Of a stretch of DNA of 33,157 nt, positions 25,785-33,157 are shown piece by piece. Below the pieces are notes generated by a model, which saw only the letters and a list, made by a program, of their open reading frames with translations, searched no databases and was not told the origin of the DNA. The DNA lies in the NCBI GenBank assembly GCA_900756945.1, contig CAAELZ010000060.1:1-33157 (forward strand), written 5' to 3'. This DNA is from an uncultured Collinsella sp. (GTDB lineage Bacteria > Actinomycetota > Coriobacteriia > Coriobacteriales > Coriobacteriaceae). Within the stretch, counting starts at the first letter, position 1, and every line of letters starts with the position of its first letter. A program made the translations under genes and the position numbers.

Positions 25785-27692
25785 CTAGAGCTCCTTTTGC
25801 AGATAGAGTCCATGGTCGTAAAAACCCAAATGGCGATAGTACTCACGCGTGCCGATCGCACTGATCACGTTGATGCGTGCATAACCCGCATCCCGGGCAA
25901 TCTCGCACGCACGCTCTACGAGCAAACGCCCCAATCCATGGTGCTGGGCTGCCTGGCCTTGATCCCCCACGCGCGCCGCCATGCCATACACGTGTACCTC
26001 GCGAATCATCGCCTCGTCCGGCGTCGTCGGCAACTCGTCCGCATGCACGGCAACAAATGCGCGATCGGGCAGCGACAGCCGCAAAAAGCCCGCAATCTTG
26101 CCCTGCGGCGTCACCCACTGCAAAAAGCGCTCGTGCGTCACCGGCGTCTCGTACGTCACTTCTTCGTCAAGGGCCAACTCGTTCAGGTCGGCACCCGCCG
26201 TGCTGATCTCGCGATAGCGAATCTCACGCACCGTCGCACCGTCACCCCGAGCAGCCAGGCGGTTCTCAACGAGCTGACGCAGGTTGGGCTTCTTGTTGCC
26301 CACCATAATGTCGTCGGAGCTAAAGTCGCGAATCATGCGGCTGATGCGGCAGAACGCCGGCGTCACCACGATGTCATCGGCCAGTACGTCGAGCAGCTCT
26401 TCCTCGGTATAGGGGCGCCACTCGCCACGCTCGTAACAGCCCACCAGGCGCGAACCCTCGATGAGCGCACACGGGTAGACCTTGACCTCGTCGGGCATAA
26501 AGGCGCCCTCGGTCATAAAGCGCTCGTAGTCGCGCTTGTCACCCTCGGGCGTGGCGCCCAGCAAGTTGAGCATAAAGTGCGCGTGAATCTTAAAGCCAAA
26601 CAGGCGCGCAAGCGAAAACGCTCGCTCGATCTGTGCCACCGTAATACGGCGCTCGTTGATATCGAGCAGGTGCTGGTCGAGGCTCTGGATACCCATCTGA
26701 ATCTTGGTGCAGCCCAGGCGGCGGATAAGCGTAAGCGCCTGCGGCGTTACGGCATCGGGGCGCGTCTCGATAACGAGTCCCACCACGCGATGCTTCGCCG
26801 TCTCGTTGATGCGCTGCTGTTGCTCAAGCTCCTCCATCGTTGCCGTCTGCCACTCGGCGACTGCGCCCCAAGGCGTGCCGGGGCCGTACAGACGACGCAC
26901 CGCGCGGTTATAGCCACCCTCGGCAGCATCCACACGCCCTTGCACGCCGGCAACGCCGGCGGCAAGCTCGGCCTCATCGGTCGCAATACCGGCAGCCCTA
27001 TAGCGCTCGCGACGCTCCGCCACCACCGGCGGCAGGGCATCGGCGGGAGCGTCATCGAGCAGGCGCCCCGCCTCGGCACGGCTGATGCCCGGACGTGCCA
27101 GCATGGGGTTAGCCGCCACGCCCGCCACGGCGTCTTCATTGAGCGCACGGAAGAGCTCCGACATAAACCATGCCTGATACCCTTGCGGATAGTCGCTCCA
27201 GGTACCACCGAGCACGATGAGCTCTATCTTGTCGGTCGCATGCCCCATCTGCGAAAGCGCGGTCAGACGAGCGCTCACCTGCAGATACGGATCGAAGCAG
27301 TTTTGCTCCGCACGGGCACACGCCGGCTCAGCGTGCAGATAGCTCTTGGGCATGCGCAGATCGTTGGGACAAAATAGGCAATCGCCCGAGCATGGCCAGG
27401 GCTTGGTGATAACGGTAATGGTCGCCACGCCCGAAGCCGTGCGGCGCGGCTTCATGCGCAGCACCTGCAGCAGTTGGCGTTCCAGATCGGCATCGACATT
27501 CCACGCAGCCCACCGAGCCGGCTCCTCACGTTTAACCCGCTGGTAGAACGGCAGCAGACGGCGCTTGGCCAAATCGCGTTTGTCGGCACCCTCACGGCGC
27601 GCCTCGGCATGTATCAGTTTGACGAGCGCCTTGTCGTCCACGGTCTCACCGCGACGCAGGGTCTCGAGTATGTTCAAGACAATCTGTTCCAT
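25785..27692 (-). CDS. Elp3-type tRNA uridine-34 radical SAM/acetyltransferase
   Basis: A 635-residue bacterial Elp3, which builds the carboxymethyl group on wobble uridine 34 of tRNA. The radical SAM cysteines are Cys101, 105 and 108 in PCSGDCLFCPND. RINETAKHRVVGLVIETRPD near residue 300 and CTKIQMGIQSLDQ near 330 are family signatures. A GNAT acetyltransferase domain fills roughly residues 480-635, with a CoA loop resembling QHHGLGRLLVERA and ending YYRHLGFYDHGLYL. The length is slightly above that of archaeal Elp3. The ATG at 27692 follows GGGGA. It is upstream of, and coupled to, the SpeE-like gene. No Elp1 or Elp2 is expected or seen in bacteria. Confidence 0.92.
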   Translation of the reverse strand: MEQIVLNILETLRRGETVDDKALVKLIHAEARREGADKRDLAKRRLLPFYQRVKREEPARWAAWNVDADLERQLLQVLRMKPRRTASGVATITVITKPWPCSGDCLFCPNDLRMPKSYLHAEPACARAEQNCFDPYLQVSARLTALSQMGHATDKIELIVLGGTWSDYPQGYQAWFMSELFRALNEDAVAGVAANPMLARPGISRAEAGRLLDDAPADALPPVVAERRERYRAAGIATDEAELAAGVAGVQGRVDAAEGGYNRAVRRLYGPGTPWGAVAEWQTATMEELEQQQRINETAKHRVVGLVIETRPDAVTPQALTLIRRLGCTKIQMGIQSLDQHLLDINERRITVAQIERAFSLARLFGFKIHAHFMLNLLGATPEGDKRDYERFMTEGAFMPDEVKVYPCALIEGSRLVGCYERGEWRPYTEEELLDVLADDIVVTPAFCRISRMIRDFSSDDIMVGNKKPNLRQLVENRLAARGDGATVREIRYREISTAGADLNELALDEEVTYETPVTHERFLQWVTPQGKIAGFLRLSLPDRAFVAVHADELPTTPDEAMIREVHVYGMAARVGDQGQAAQHHGLGRLLVERACEIARDAGYARINVISAIGTREYYRHLGFYDHGLYLQKEL

Positions 27693-27710
27693 GTCCCCAT
27701 TGTAAAGGCA

Positions 27711-27744
27711 AAGGCGCCGAAGCCAATCTCGGCTTCGGCGCCTT
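27711..27744 (-). terminator. Rho-independent terminator after the DUF4097 gene
   Basis: A perfect 14-bp GC-rich inverted repeat (27711-27724 with 27731-27744) around a 6-nt loop, 45 nt beyond the DUF4097 stop. On the minus strand the stem runs into CCTTTGCCTTTAC, moderately T-rich. It separates the XRE-DUF4097 operon from elp3 on the same strand. Confidence 0.72.
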
Positions 27745-27789
27745 CATCAAACAGCGCGGCTACGTTTGCGGGTCTCCGAAAACCGCATG

Positions 27790-28692
27790 TCACTCCGAAT
27801 CAAACGACATGTCGCCCGAACCGACCTTAAAACGATACGTGGCAGATTTATCACCGTTGTCGAATTCAAGATTCAAAATGGTCTCGCCGTCGTAGCCAAG
27901 CGGAAGGAAATCGCTCTCGAAGTCGCCGCTGCCCACGGTGAGGCTCGCCTTAAAGCCCGTAGAGTTCGGAACCGATATCTCCACATCGCCCGAGTCCACG
28001 CTTACGTCCATCGACTTCGCGGGGGCCTGGTAGAGCTCGAACGTCACATCGCCCGAACCGACCTCAGCACTGAGCGCATCAGTCACGCTGCCCGTAAACT
28101 CTACATCTCCCGCACCCAGGAAAAGGTCAAAACCATCACAGATGACACCGGCAATCTGCAGATCACCCGAGCCCACGTGCGCGTTGATCCCCTTCAGATG
28201 TTCGGCAACACGGCGCGGCAGCTCGACCGTAACTGAGCGATCGATTGCCTTACCGTCATCACTTCCAAACTGGGAAACCTTGAGCGTCGAGTCCTCGACG
28301 GATGCGATGTTTTGCGTCGCGGCCTTGGAGGCATCCATACCCTTGGCAACGCGTCCCCGCTCGATAACGCGAGCCTTGTTGCCATCAACAACCTTGACGT
28401 CCACCGTAGCCGCGGCGATATCGAAATCAAGGTAGCGGAACTCATCGGCATCAAAGGTCGCACTCGAAAGCTGCTGAGGTTGAGCGGAATATTTACCGCC
28501 ATCGTTCATAAAATCGTCGTCGCCGACCACATCGTCCATACCAGACAAGCCGGGTACAACATCGTCGAGATCCCACGGGCCATCAAAATGAATCAAAGTC
28601 CGCAAAATACCAAAGACAAGTCCGATGATGAGCACGAACGCTCCGATGCCAACGCCCAAGCGTACCTTGGATTCATGCGAAAGCTTCATCAT
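27790..28692 (-). CDS. DUF4097-type anchored beta-repeat protein
   Basis: A 300-residue protein with one membrane helix at about residues 11-31 and an extracytoplasmic domain. The last 130 residues are a regular beta-repeat with G[SA]GD turns at 174-177, 193-196, 212-215, 254-257 and 291-294, plus DSGD at 233-236, typical of DUF4097 adhesin-like beta-helices. An acidic linker (about 40-66) joins helix and domain. Its start codons (ATGATG) overlap the stop of the upstream XRE gene. Pairing with a regulator suggests a sensor, anti-regulator or envelope stress role. The exact function is unknown. Confidence 0.85.
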   Translation of the reverse strand: MMKLSHESKVRLGVGIGAFVLIIGLVFGILRTLIHFDGPWDLDDVVPGLSGMDDVVGDDDFMNDGGKYSAQPQQLSSATFDADEFRYLDFDIAAATVDVKVVDGNKARVIERGRVAKGMDASKAATQNIASVEDSTLKVSQFGSDDGKAIDRSVTVELPRRVAEHLKGINAHVGSGDLQIAGVICDGFDLFLGAGDVEFTGSVTDALSAEVGSGDVTFELYQAPAKSMDVSVDSGDVEISVPNSTGFKASLTVGSGDFESDFLPLGYDGETILNLEFDNGDKSATYRFKVGSGDMSFDSE

Positions 28693-29411
28693 TCATCACC
28701 CTCTTTGGTGATCGGGTCAGCGGTAGTCGCGGTAGCCACGCCAGCATCAACCGCAGCGGAAGCATCCTGCACCTGAGTCCTAGCCGTCACCGGTGCCGAA
28801 CCAACCTGAATATCCCCGCGCGCCCAATCACCATCGAGTGCACGCGCCACCCAGTGATAGATGGGAATCGTAAAGAAGATCAGCGCGGCAAAGGGGCCGG
28901 CACCAAACGGGAACATCAGCAAAAAGAACAGCAGCCAACACACAGCCCAATACGGGAACGACTGGAACGGGCCCTTCACCGGAGTCGAGCCAACCGCGCC
29001 GCCACTCGTCACCTGCGCCGTAGCGGCATTGGCGGCCTGCGCACTCCAGCTTGCCGCTTGCGCCGCCTTGGCGGCGGCATCACTCGCCTGCGTTGCCGCC
29101 TCGGTAGCACGTGCCGCCGCCTCATGGGTACGGGCGCGCTCCGCCGCCTCGGCCTCGCGCTGACGGGCGCGGTCCTCGTTCTCAAACTCGATATCGTCCT
29201 CGATCTCGTCACTCGGATTGAGGAGCTCGTCCAAGCTCACGCCATAGAGTTTTGCGAGCGAGATCAGGTTCTCGGTATCGGGCGAGCTCTCCGCGCGCTC
29301 CCATTTACTGACCGCTTGGCGCGACAGCCCCAGCTTTCGCGCCAACCCTTCTTGGCTAAAGCCCTTGCTGCGGCGAAGGTCGGCGAGCCGCTGCGCAGTT
29401 TCTACATTCAT
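28689..29411 (-). CDS. Membrane-tethered XRE-family transcriptional regulator
   Basis: A 240-residue protein. Residues 5-62 are a Cro/C1-type helix-turn-helix (RLADLRRSKGFSQEGLARKL, then SRQAVSKWERAESSPD). Residues 70-135 form a charged then alanine-rich coiled-coil stretch. Residues about 153-190 are hydrophobic, probably two membrane helices, and a short tail follows. So the DNA-binding domain is anchored to the membrane. It overlaps the DUF4097 gene by 4 nt (28689-28692), making a two-gene operon likely to sense the envelope. The ATG has a strong AGGAGGAA site. A palindrome in the upstream region (29535-29547) is a candidate operator. Confidence 0.88.
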   Translation of the reverse strand: MNVETAQRLADLRRSKGFSQEGLARKLGLSRQAVSKWERAESSPDTENLISLAKLYGVSLDELLNPSDEIEDDIEFENEDRARQREAEAAERARTHEAAARATEAATQASDAAAKAAQAASWSAQAANAATAQVTSGGAVGSTPVKGPFQSFPYWAVCWLLFFLLMFPFGAGPFAALIFFTIPIYHWVARALDGDWARGDIQVGSAPVTARTQVQDASAAVDAGVATATTADPITKEGDE

Positions 29412-29530
29412 GGTTCCTCCTATGCTTTTGCCAGCCGTGCCGCCGGACCGTTGCTGTTCTTAAGGCGCCTTGCACAGTTAAAAATCTATCCGCCACCGCC
29501 AAAAGCATGCCACCTATTCTAGTGAGATTT

Positions 29531-29547
29531 TTGACAACCGGCGGTTG
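29531..29547. promoter_or_regulatory. Palindrome over a TTGACA in the XRE/methyltransferase divergent region
   Basis: CAACCG (29535-29540), a central G, then CGGTTG (29542-29547) form a 13-nt palindrome that overlaps TTGACA at 29531-29536 on the plus strand. It lies between the XRE gene (start 29411) and the plus-strand methyltransferase (start 29680). It could be an operator for the XRE protein. The matching -10 is weak. Confidence 0.4.
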
Positions 29548-29603
29548 CGGGCACAGATGAGCTGCGGAAATGTGTCCAAACAAAGCAATGACCCACAGCT
29601 CGG

Positions 29604-29633
29604 TTGTCCCCGTTGCGGCGTTAACGGTAGTAT
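29604..29633 (+). promoter_or_regulatory. Candidate sigma-70-type promoter for the Trm9-like gene
   Basis: TTGTCC at 29604-29609 and TAGTAT at 29628-29633 with an 18-nt spacer fit a housekeeping promoter. Transcription would start about 40 nt before the GTG at 29680. A small inverted repeat TAGTA/TACTA (29628-29632, 29639-29643) spans the -10 and predicted start. Confidence 0.45.
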
Positions 29634-29679
29634 GGTCGTACTATTTATTCCGCACCGCCATCGGAGGGAGTTCCGCGCC

Positions 29680-30552
29680 GTGAACCGCGATTTCGCCTCA
29701 TCGCTCATCCAGCTCAACAACACGTTCTATCGCGAGCACTCCGCCTCCTTTTCCGATACGCGCCAAGCCCCGTGGCCCGGCTGGGTGCGCACCATGGACA
29801 TCGCGCTCGGACAGCTCGATGTGGCCACGATCGAGCATCCCGTCCGCGTCTTCGATCTTGCCTGCGGCAATATGCGATTCGAGAACTTTGCCGCCGGCGG
29901 CGCACTTGCCGCCAAGGGCGTCGACGGCGCAAACCCCTCGGCAGATGCCAGCTGCCCCTTCGAGTTCTATGGCGTCGACTCGTGCCAAGACCTGGCCATC
30001 GATGCACATGGCCACGCCCTGCGCATTCCCAACCTGCACTTCCAGGAACTCGATGTGCTCGACGCCCTCATGAGGCTCAACCCCGCCGAGACGCCCGATG
30101 CGCTCTTTGACGCCCCGCTCGCCGACATCTCGGTCTGCTTTGGCTTTATGCACCACGTACCATCGTGCGAGTACCGCGTACGCGTACTTGATGCCTTGGT
30201 GCGCCAAACGCGCCCGGGCGGCATCATCGCTATCAGCTTTTGGGAGTTTATGAACGACGAGCGCATGGCGCGCAAGGCCGTTCGCGCCGAAGCCCGCGCC
30301 GAGCTCACCCCGCCGTTTGAGGGTTACGATTCCGCGCAGTTTGAAGCCGGCGACCACCTCATTGGCTGGCAAAACGACCGCCACGCCTACCGCTATTGTC
30401 ATCACTTTGACGATCAGCAGATCACCGACCTGGTGCGCGGCGTCCGTACGTTCTACAAGAGCGGCGAGGTCCCCGTGCGCGAGCTTGAGCGTTTCCATGC
30501 CGACGGTCGCAGCGGCGAGCTCAACCGCTATGTGATTCTCAAGCGTCTGTAG
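29680..30552 (+). CDS. SAM-dependent methyltransferase, Trm9/ALKBH8-like
   Basis: A 290-residue class I methyltransferase. Motif I is VRVFDLACGNMRF (56-67), a short 'acidic' strand follows at FYGVDSC (97-102), and FGFMHHVPSCEYRVRVLDAL with RQTRPGGIIAISFWEF (176-190) resembles the core of Trm9. The ending, YRYCHHFDDQQITDLV and NRYVILKRL, also fits. Trm9 and the ALKBH8 methyltransferase domain methylate the carboxymethyl group that Elp3 starts, giving mcm5U34. Elp3 is encoded 2 kb away, so the same role is plausible but unproven. The frame is open from 29545, but GTG at 29680 has GGAGGGAG about 10 nt upstream and gives the family-like start NRDFASSLIQLNNTFY. Confidence 0.78.
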   Translation: MNRDFASSLIQLNNTFYREHSASFSDTRQAPWPGWVRTMDIALGQLDVATIEHPVRVFDLACGNMRFENFAAGGALAAKGVDGANPSADASCPFEFYGVDSCQDLAIDAHGHALRIPNLHFQELDVLDALMRLNPAETPDALFDAPLADISVCFGFMHHVPSCEYRVRVLDALVRQTRPGGIIAISFWEFMNDERMARKAVRAEARAELTPPFEGYDSAQFEAGDHLIGWQNDRHAYRYCHHFDDQQITDLVRGVRTFYKSGEVPVRELERFHADGRSGELNRYVILKRL

Positions 30553-30620
30553 GCACCGACGACTCGCCGCCGAGCCGCACCGCAGCGTTCGGGCAAATCG
30601 CCCCCTTCTAACCCATCGCC

Positions 30621-30642
30621 GGAACGCGCAGCCATGCGTTCC
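30621..30642 (+). other. Small hairpin between the Trm9-like and TrmB-like genes
   Basis: GGAACGC (30621-30627) and GCGTTCC (30636-30642) form a perfect 7-bp stem with an 8-nt loop, 22 nt before the trmB-like start. No T-run follows, so it is not a standard terminator. Confidence 0.35.
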
Positions 30643-30664
30643 ATACTTATGACCAAGGAGCCTC

Positions 30665-31504
30665 ATGGGAGCCGTCCACGCTCGCACCCCTAAGAACTTT
30701 GTGCTCGAGGAGCGCTTGGAGCGCTATGCCGATGCGATTGAGACGAACCCCGAGGCCTATGCCGGAGATTGGCGCAAGGCCTGTGCGCCCGCAGGCAGCA
30801 AGCCTTTCGAACACCTTCACCTGGACCTTGGCTGTGGCAAGGGAACGTACCTTGTAGAGCGCGCGGCCCACGAGCCCGACACGCTCTTTATCGGTATGGA
30901 CCAGGAGCCCATCTGCATCGCCTATGCCGCACAGAAAATCTGCGAGCAGGGGCTGTCCAACGCACTCGTCCTGCCCCGAGGTGCCGCATCGCTGTCGCAG
31001 CTATTTGCCGCAGGCGAGCTCGATGCCATCACCATCAACTTTCCCACGCCGCAGCCCAAGGCCAAGTACGCCAAAAAGCGACTCGTCCATGTCGACCACC
31101 TAATGCTGTACCGTCCGCTCTTTTCAGCCGGTGCCACCGTCACACTGCGAACCGACAGTAAGCCATTGCGCGACTACGCCTTGGGGCAGTTTGCTGCGGC
31201 AGGCTACGACACGCTTTGGGTAAGCGACGACGTCCGCCGCGACCATCCCGAGCACCCCGAGACCGAATACGAGCGCCGCACGCGCGAGATGGGTGCCGTC
31301 GTCTATGGCATTTGCGCCACACCCGGCGCACATCCCAGTGACGATGTGCTCACGGCGGGTCACATGCAGGAGCAAAGTCTTGCCTGCTACCTGCCCGATA
31401 ACCTCGATGAGCTCACCTATGTGCCTCTGGGCATGGAAGAAGCCGTCGAGAACTTTAGAAACCGCGCCCGCAAGGGCAAGAAGCGCTTACCGCAGGAGTC
31501 CTAG
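30665..31504 (+). CDS. TrmB-like tRNA (guanine-N7) methyltransferase homologue
   Basis: A 279-residue protein related to TrmB, which methylates G46 of tRNA to m7G. The SAM motif is LDLGCGKGTYLVERA (53-67), followed by FIGMDQEP (75-82), INFPTPQPKAKYAKKRLVH (124-142) and the C-terminal TEYERRTREMGAVVYGI. In typical TrmB the central motif is FPDPWxK, and its aspartate is catalytic in the E. coli enzyme. Here the codons clearly give FPTPQPK, with Thr128 at that position and Gln130 for Trp. The protein is also longer than usual, with about 60 extra C-terminal residues. It may be a divergent paralogue. The start is supported by AAGGAG 6 nt upstream. Confidence 0.75.
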   Translation: MGAVHARTPKNFVLEERLERYADAIETNPEAYAGDWRKACAPAGSKPFEHLHLDLGCGKGTYLVERAAHEPDTLFIGMDQEPICIAYAAQKICEQGLSNALVLPRGAASLSQLFAAGELDAITINFPTPQPKAKYAKKRLVHVDHLMLYRPLFSAGATVTLRTDSKPLRDYALGQFAAAGYDTLWVSDDVRRDHPEHPETEYERRTREMGAVVYGICATPGAHPSDDVLTAGHMQEQSLACYLPDNLDELTYVPLGMEEAVENFRNRARKGKKRLPQES

Positions 31505-31815
31505 GGGCTTCTGATGGTCGCGGCATCGGCAAACAAGCGCAAATAAGCGCCAGCGAACGGTCCTCAAACCTAAGTGAGTAGACTATTTAGCAATAGCCAA
31601 GCACAACCCGCATAGCGAAAACTAAAACCGCAGGTAGAGCCCTTGCGCAAAAGCCATGTGCTCGCGATATCGCAAAAAGTCTACTCACTTAGCTGGCTAC
31701 TGCACCAAACGGCTGGGCAGAACGCCCATTTCCTGCATTTTCTCGCGCGCTGGCACCCCGCGCCGCCGCTACGCCATAATAGTTGGCGGACAATCGCGAG
31801 AGAAAGCAACCACAC
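31505..31815. other. 311-nt intergenic region before the window-edge helicase
   Basis: No gene is seen here. It holds a tandem AAGCGC/AAGCGC near 31548, a long inverted repeat listed separately, an 8-bp palindrome TTGCGCAA (31643-31650), a 10-bp palindrome GCGATATCGC (31664-31673), and a possible CATAAT -10 (31775-31780) without a clear -35. The helicase promoter probably lies in the last 60 nt. Confidence 0.4.
31570..31692. repeat. Perfect 15-bp inverted repeat with 93-nt spacer
   Basis: CTAAGTGAGTAGACT at 31570-31584 is exactly inverted as AGTCTACTCACTTAG at 31678-31692. After one mismatch, TTT pairs with AAA, extending the arms. The spacer contains the palindromes TTGCGCAA and GCGATATCGC. 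The layout fits either a short dispersed (MITE- or REP-like) element or two opposed copies of a regulator site. No transposase or target duplication is seen. Confidence 0.6.
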
Positions 31816-33157
31816 ATGGCACAGACCACGACAGATACCGCCGCCAGCACCGTCTCGGGCGCCGGCGCCGCCAGCTCATTCTCGGGCGGCACGGGAACCG
31901 AGGCCGAGTTCGGCTCGCTCGGCGCGCTCTCCCCCACCTGGTGGGAGCCCGAAGACGGCAGTGAGCCCGAACCGTGGCTCACGGCCGATCAGGCCTTCGA
32001 ACGCTTCTTTGAATGGACGAGCGACCGCGGCATCGAGCTGTGGGATCACCAAGAAGAGGCCCTCATGGACCTGGCTGCCGGCGATCACGTCATTTTGGGC
32101 ACACCGACCGGATCGGGCAAATCGCTCGTCGCGCTGGGCATGCTCTTTATGGGCATGGCGCAGGGCAAGCGCTGCTATTACACGGCCCCCATCAAAGCCT
32201 TGGTCAGCGAAAAGTTCTTCGACCTGGTACAGGTGCTCGGCCGCGATAACGTCGGTATGATCACCGGCGACACGCATATCAATACTAAAGCGCCCGTCAT
32301 CTGCTGCACGGCAGAGATCCTTGCTAACGACGCACTGCGCGAGGGCGAAGATGCCGATGTGGGCTGCGTCGCCATGGACGAGTTCCACTACTTTGCCGAC
32401 CCCGATCGCGGTTGGGCCTGGCAGGTACCGCTGCTCACCCTGCCTCACACACAATTCATGCTCATGAGCGCCACGCTCGGCGATGTCACCGCGATCGCCG
32501 CCTCACTCGAGGAGCACACCGGCGCCGCGTGCGATCTGGTCGTCGATGCCCCACGCCCCGTGCCGCTGAGCTACGACTACGTGACGACCTCCCTCGAGGG
32601 CACGGTCGAGCTCGCAATGCGCCGCGGCGAGGCCCCGCTCTACATCGTGCACTTTAGCCAGGACGCCGCACTTGCGACGGCGCAATCCCTCGCCAACTTT
32701 GGTATTGCCAGCAAGGAGCAGCGTGGGGCCATCAAGGAGGCGGCCAAGGGCACGAGCTTCTCGACGGCCTTTGGCAAGATTCTTAAGCGCTTGCTCGGAT
32801 GCGGCGTCGGCGTGCACCATGCTGGCATGTTGCCGCGCTATCGTCTGCTGGTCGAGCGCTTGGCACAACAGGGCCTGTTGCCCGTCATCTGCGGCACCGA
32901 TACGCTCGGCGTCGGTATCAACGTGCCCATCCATACCGTGGTGCTCACCGCGCTCACCAAGTTCGACGGCTACAAGATGCGTCGTCTGCGCGCCCGCGAG
33001 TTTCATCAGATTGCCGGTCGCGCCGGCCGCTCGGGCTTCGATACCGAGGGCATGGTGATTGCCGAGGCACCCGAGCACGAGATCGAGAACGCCAAGCTCA
33101 TGGCCAAGGCGGGCGACGACCCCAAGAAGCTCCGCAAGATTAAAAAGAAGAAGGCCC
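31816..33157 (+). CDS. Ski2-like DEAD/DEAH helicase, truncated by the window
   Basis: The first 447 codons of a superfamily 2 helicase that continues past the window. After a Thr/Ser/Gly-rich N-terminal tail (1 to about 40), motif I is GTPTGSGKS (GSGKS 99-103), motif II is DEFH at 188-191, motif III is SAT at 218-220, and motif VI is QIAGRAGRSG from 398. The QIAGRAGR and GVHHAGMLPRYR signatures point to the Ski2/Mtr4/Dob1 group, and bacterial members often carry a DUF3516 tail, which cannot be seen here. It may act on RNA, perhaps with RNA decay. The ATG at 31816 is chosen although its Shine-Dalgarno (GAGAAAG) is weak. Confidence 0.85.
   Translation, partial: MAQTTTDTAASTVSGAGAASSFSGGTGTEAEFGSLGALSPTWWEPEDGSEPEPWLTADQAFERFFEWTSDRGIELWDHQEEALMDLAAGDHVILGTPTGSGKSLVALGMLFMGMAQGKRCYYTAPIKALVSEKFFDLVQVLGRDNVGMITGDTHINTKAPVICCTAEILANDALREGEDADVGCVAMDEFHYFADPDRGWAWQVPLLTLPHTQFMLMSATLGDVTAIAASLEEHTGAACDLVVDAPRPVPLSYDYVTTSLEGTVELAMRRGEAPLYIVHFSQDAALATAQSLANFGIASKEQRGAIKEAAKGTSFSTAFGKILKRLLGCGVGVHHAGMLPRYRLLVERLAQQGLLPVICGTDTLGVGINVPIHTVVLTALTKFDGYKMRRLRAREFHQIAGRAGRSGFDTEGMVIAEAPEHEIENAKLMAKAGDDPKKLRKIKKKKA

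Noticed and set aside
25410..27377. 655-codon plus-strand frame antisense to elp3
   Set aside because: Arg/His/Leu-rich shadow with no motifs. The minus strand carries the radical SAM and GNAT signatures.
22435..33157. Treating the two superfamily 2 helicases (22435 and 31816) as parts of one system
   Set aside because: They belong to different groups (Lhr-like and Ski2-like), are 7 kb apart and are separated by unrelated operons.

Overview
The window is GC-rich, densely coded DNA that best fits a strictly anaerobic gut member of the Coriobacteriia (Actinomycetota), Collinsella-like. That placement is an inference. It rests on the fused clade II purL, a lactate dehydrogenase/ETF operon, an LPXTG-like (LAQTG) surface protein, bacterial Elp3, and frequent GTG starts behind strong Shine-Dalgarno sites. 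No rRNA, tRNA, CRISPR array, insertion sequence or phage gene was seen.

Layout, left to right. (1) 102-11184, mostly housekeeping and transport: a CPA2-type antiporter (-), purL (+) with a strong terminator, an EamA exporter (+), a membrane diguanylate cyclase (-), a KdgT-like permease (-), azlC-azlD (-) and an HD phosphohydrolase (+). (2) 11181-14806 (-): a glycolate/lactate-type FAD dehydrogenase with etfB and a ferredoxin-fused etfA, an arrangement matching electron-confurcating lactate dehydrogenases. (3) 15153-18359 (+): five closely spaced or overlapping small genes, mostly encoding exported or membrane-anchored proteins, that look like an undescribed surface assembly. (4) 18478-19194: a DUF554 membrane protein. 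(5) 19282-24879 (+): a three-gene cassette of a TerB_N/TerB_C-type protein, a BrxD-like (DUF2791) ATPase and an Lhr-like DEVH helicase. This is the best candidate for a DNA-processing or genome-defence system. (6) 24906-31504: a tRNA-modification-rich neighbourhood with Elp3 and a SpeE-like methyltransferase-fold protein (-), a membrane-tethered XRE regulator with a DUF4097 partner (-), a Trm9/ALKBH8-like methyltransferase (+) and a TrmB homologue lacking the usual catalytic aspartate (+). (7) From 31816 to the window edge: a truncated Ski2-like helicase, preceded by a 311-nt gap holding a long perfect inverted repeat.

Functional links. The dehydrogenase and ETF genes form one operon that would couple 2-hydroxyacid oxidation to NAD+ reduction at the expense of reduced ferredoxin. 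The TerB/ATPase/helicase genes overlap or are closely spaced and should act together. Elp3 and the Trm9-like enzyme could carry out successive steps at wobble uridine 34. All family assignments come from reading motifs, without database searches.
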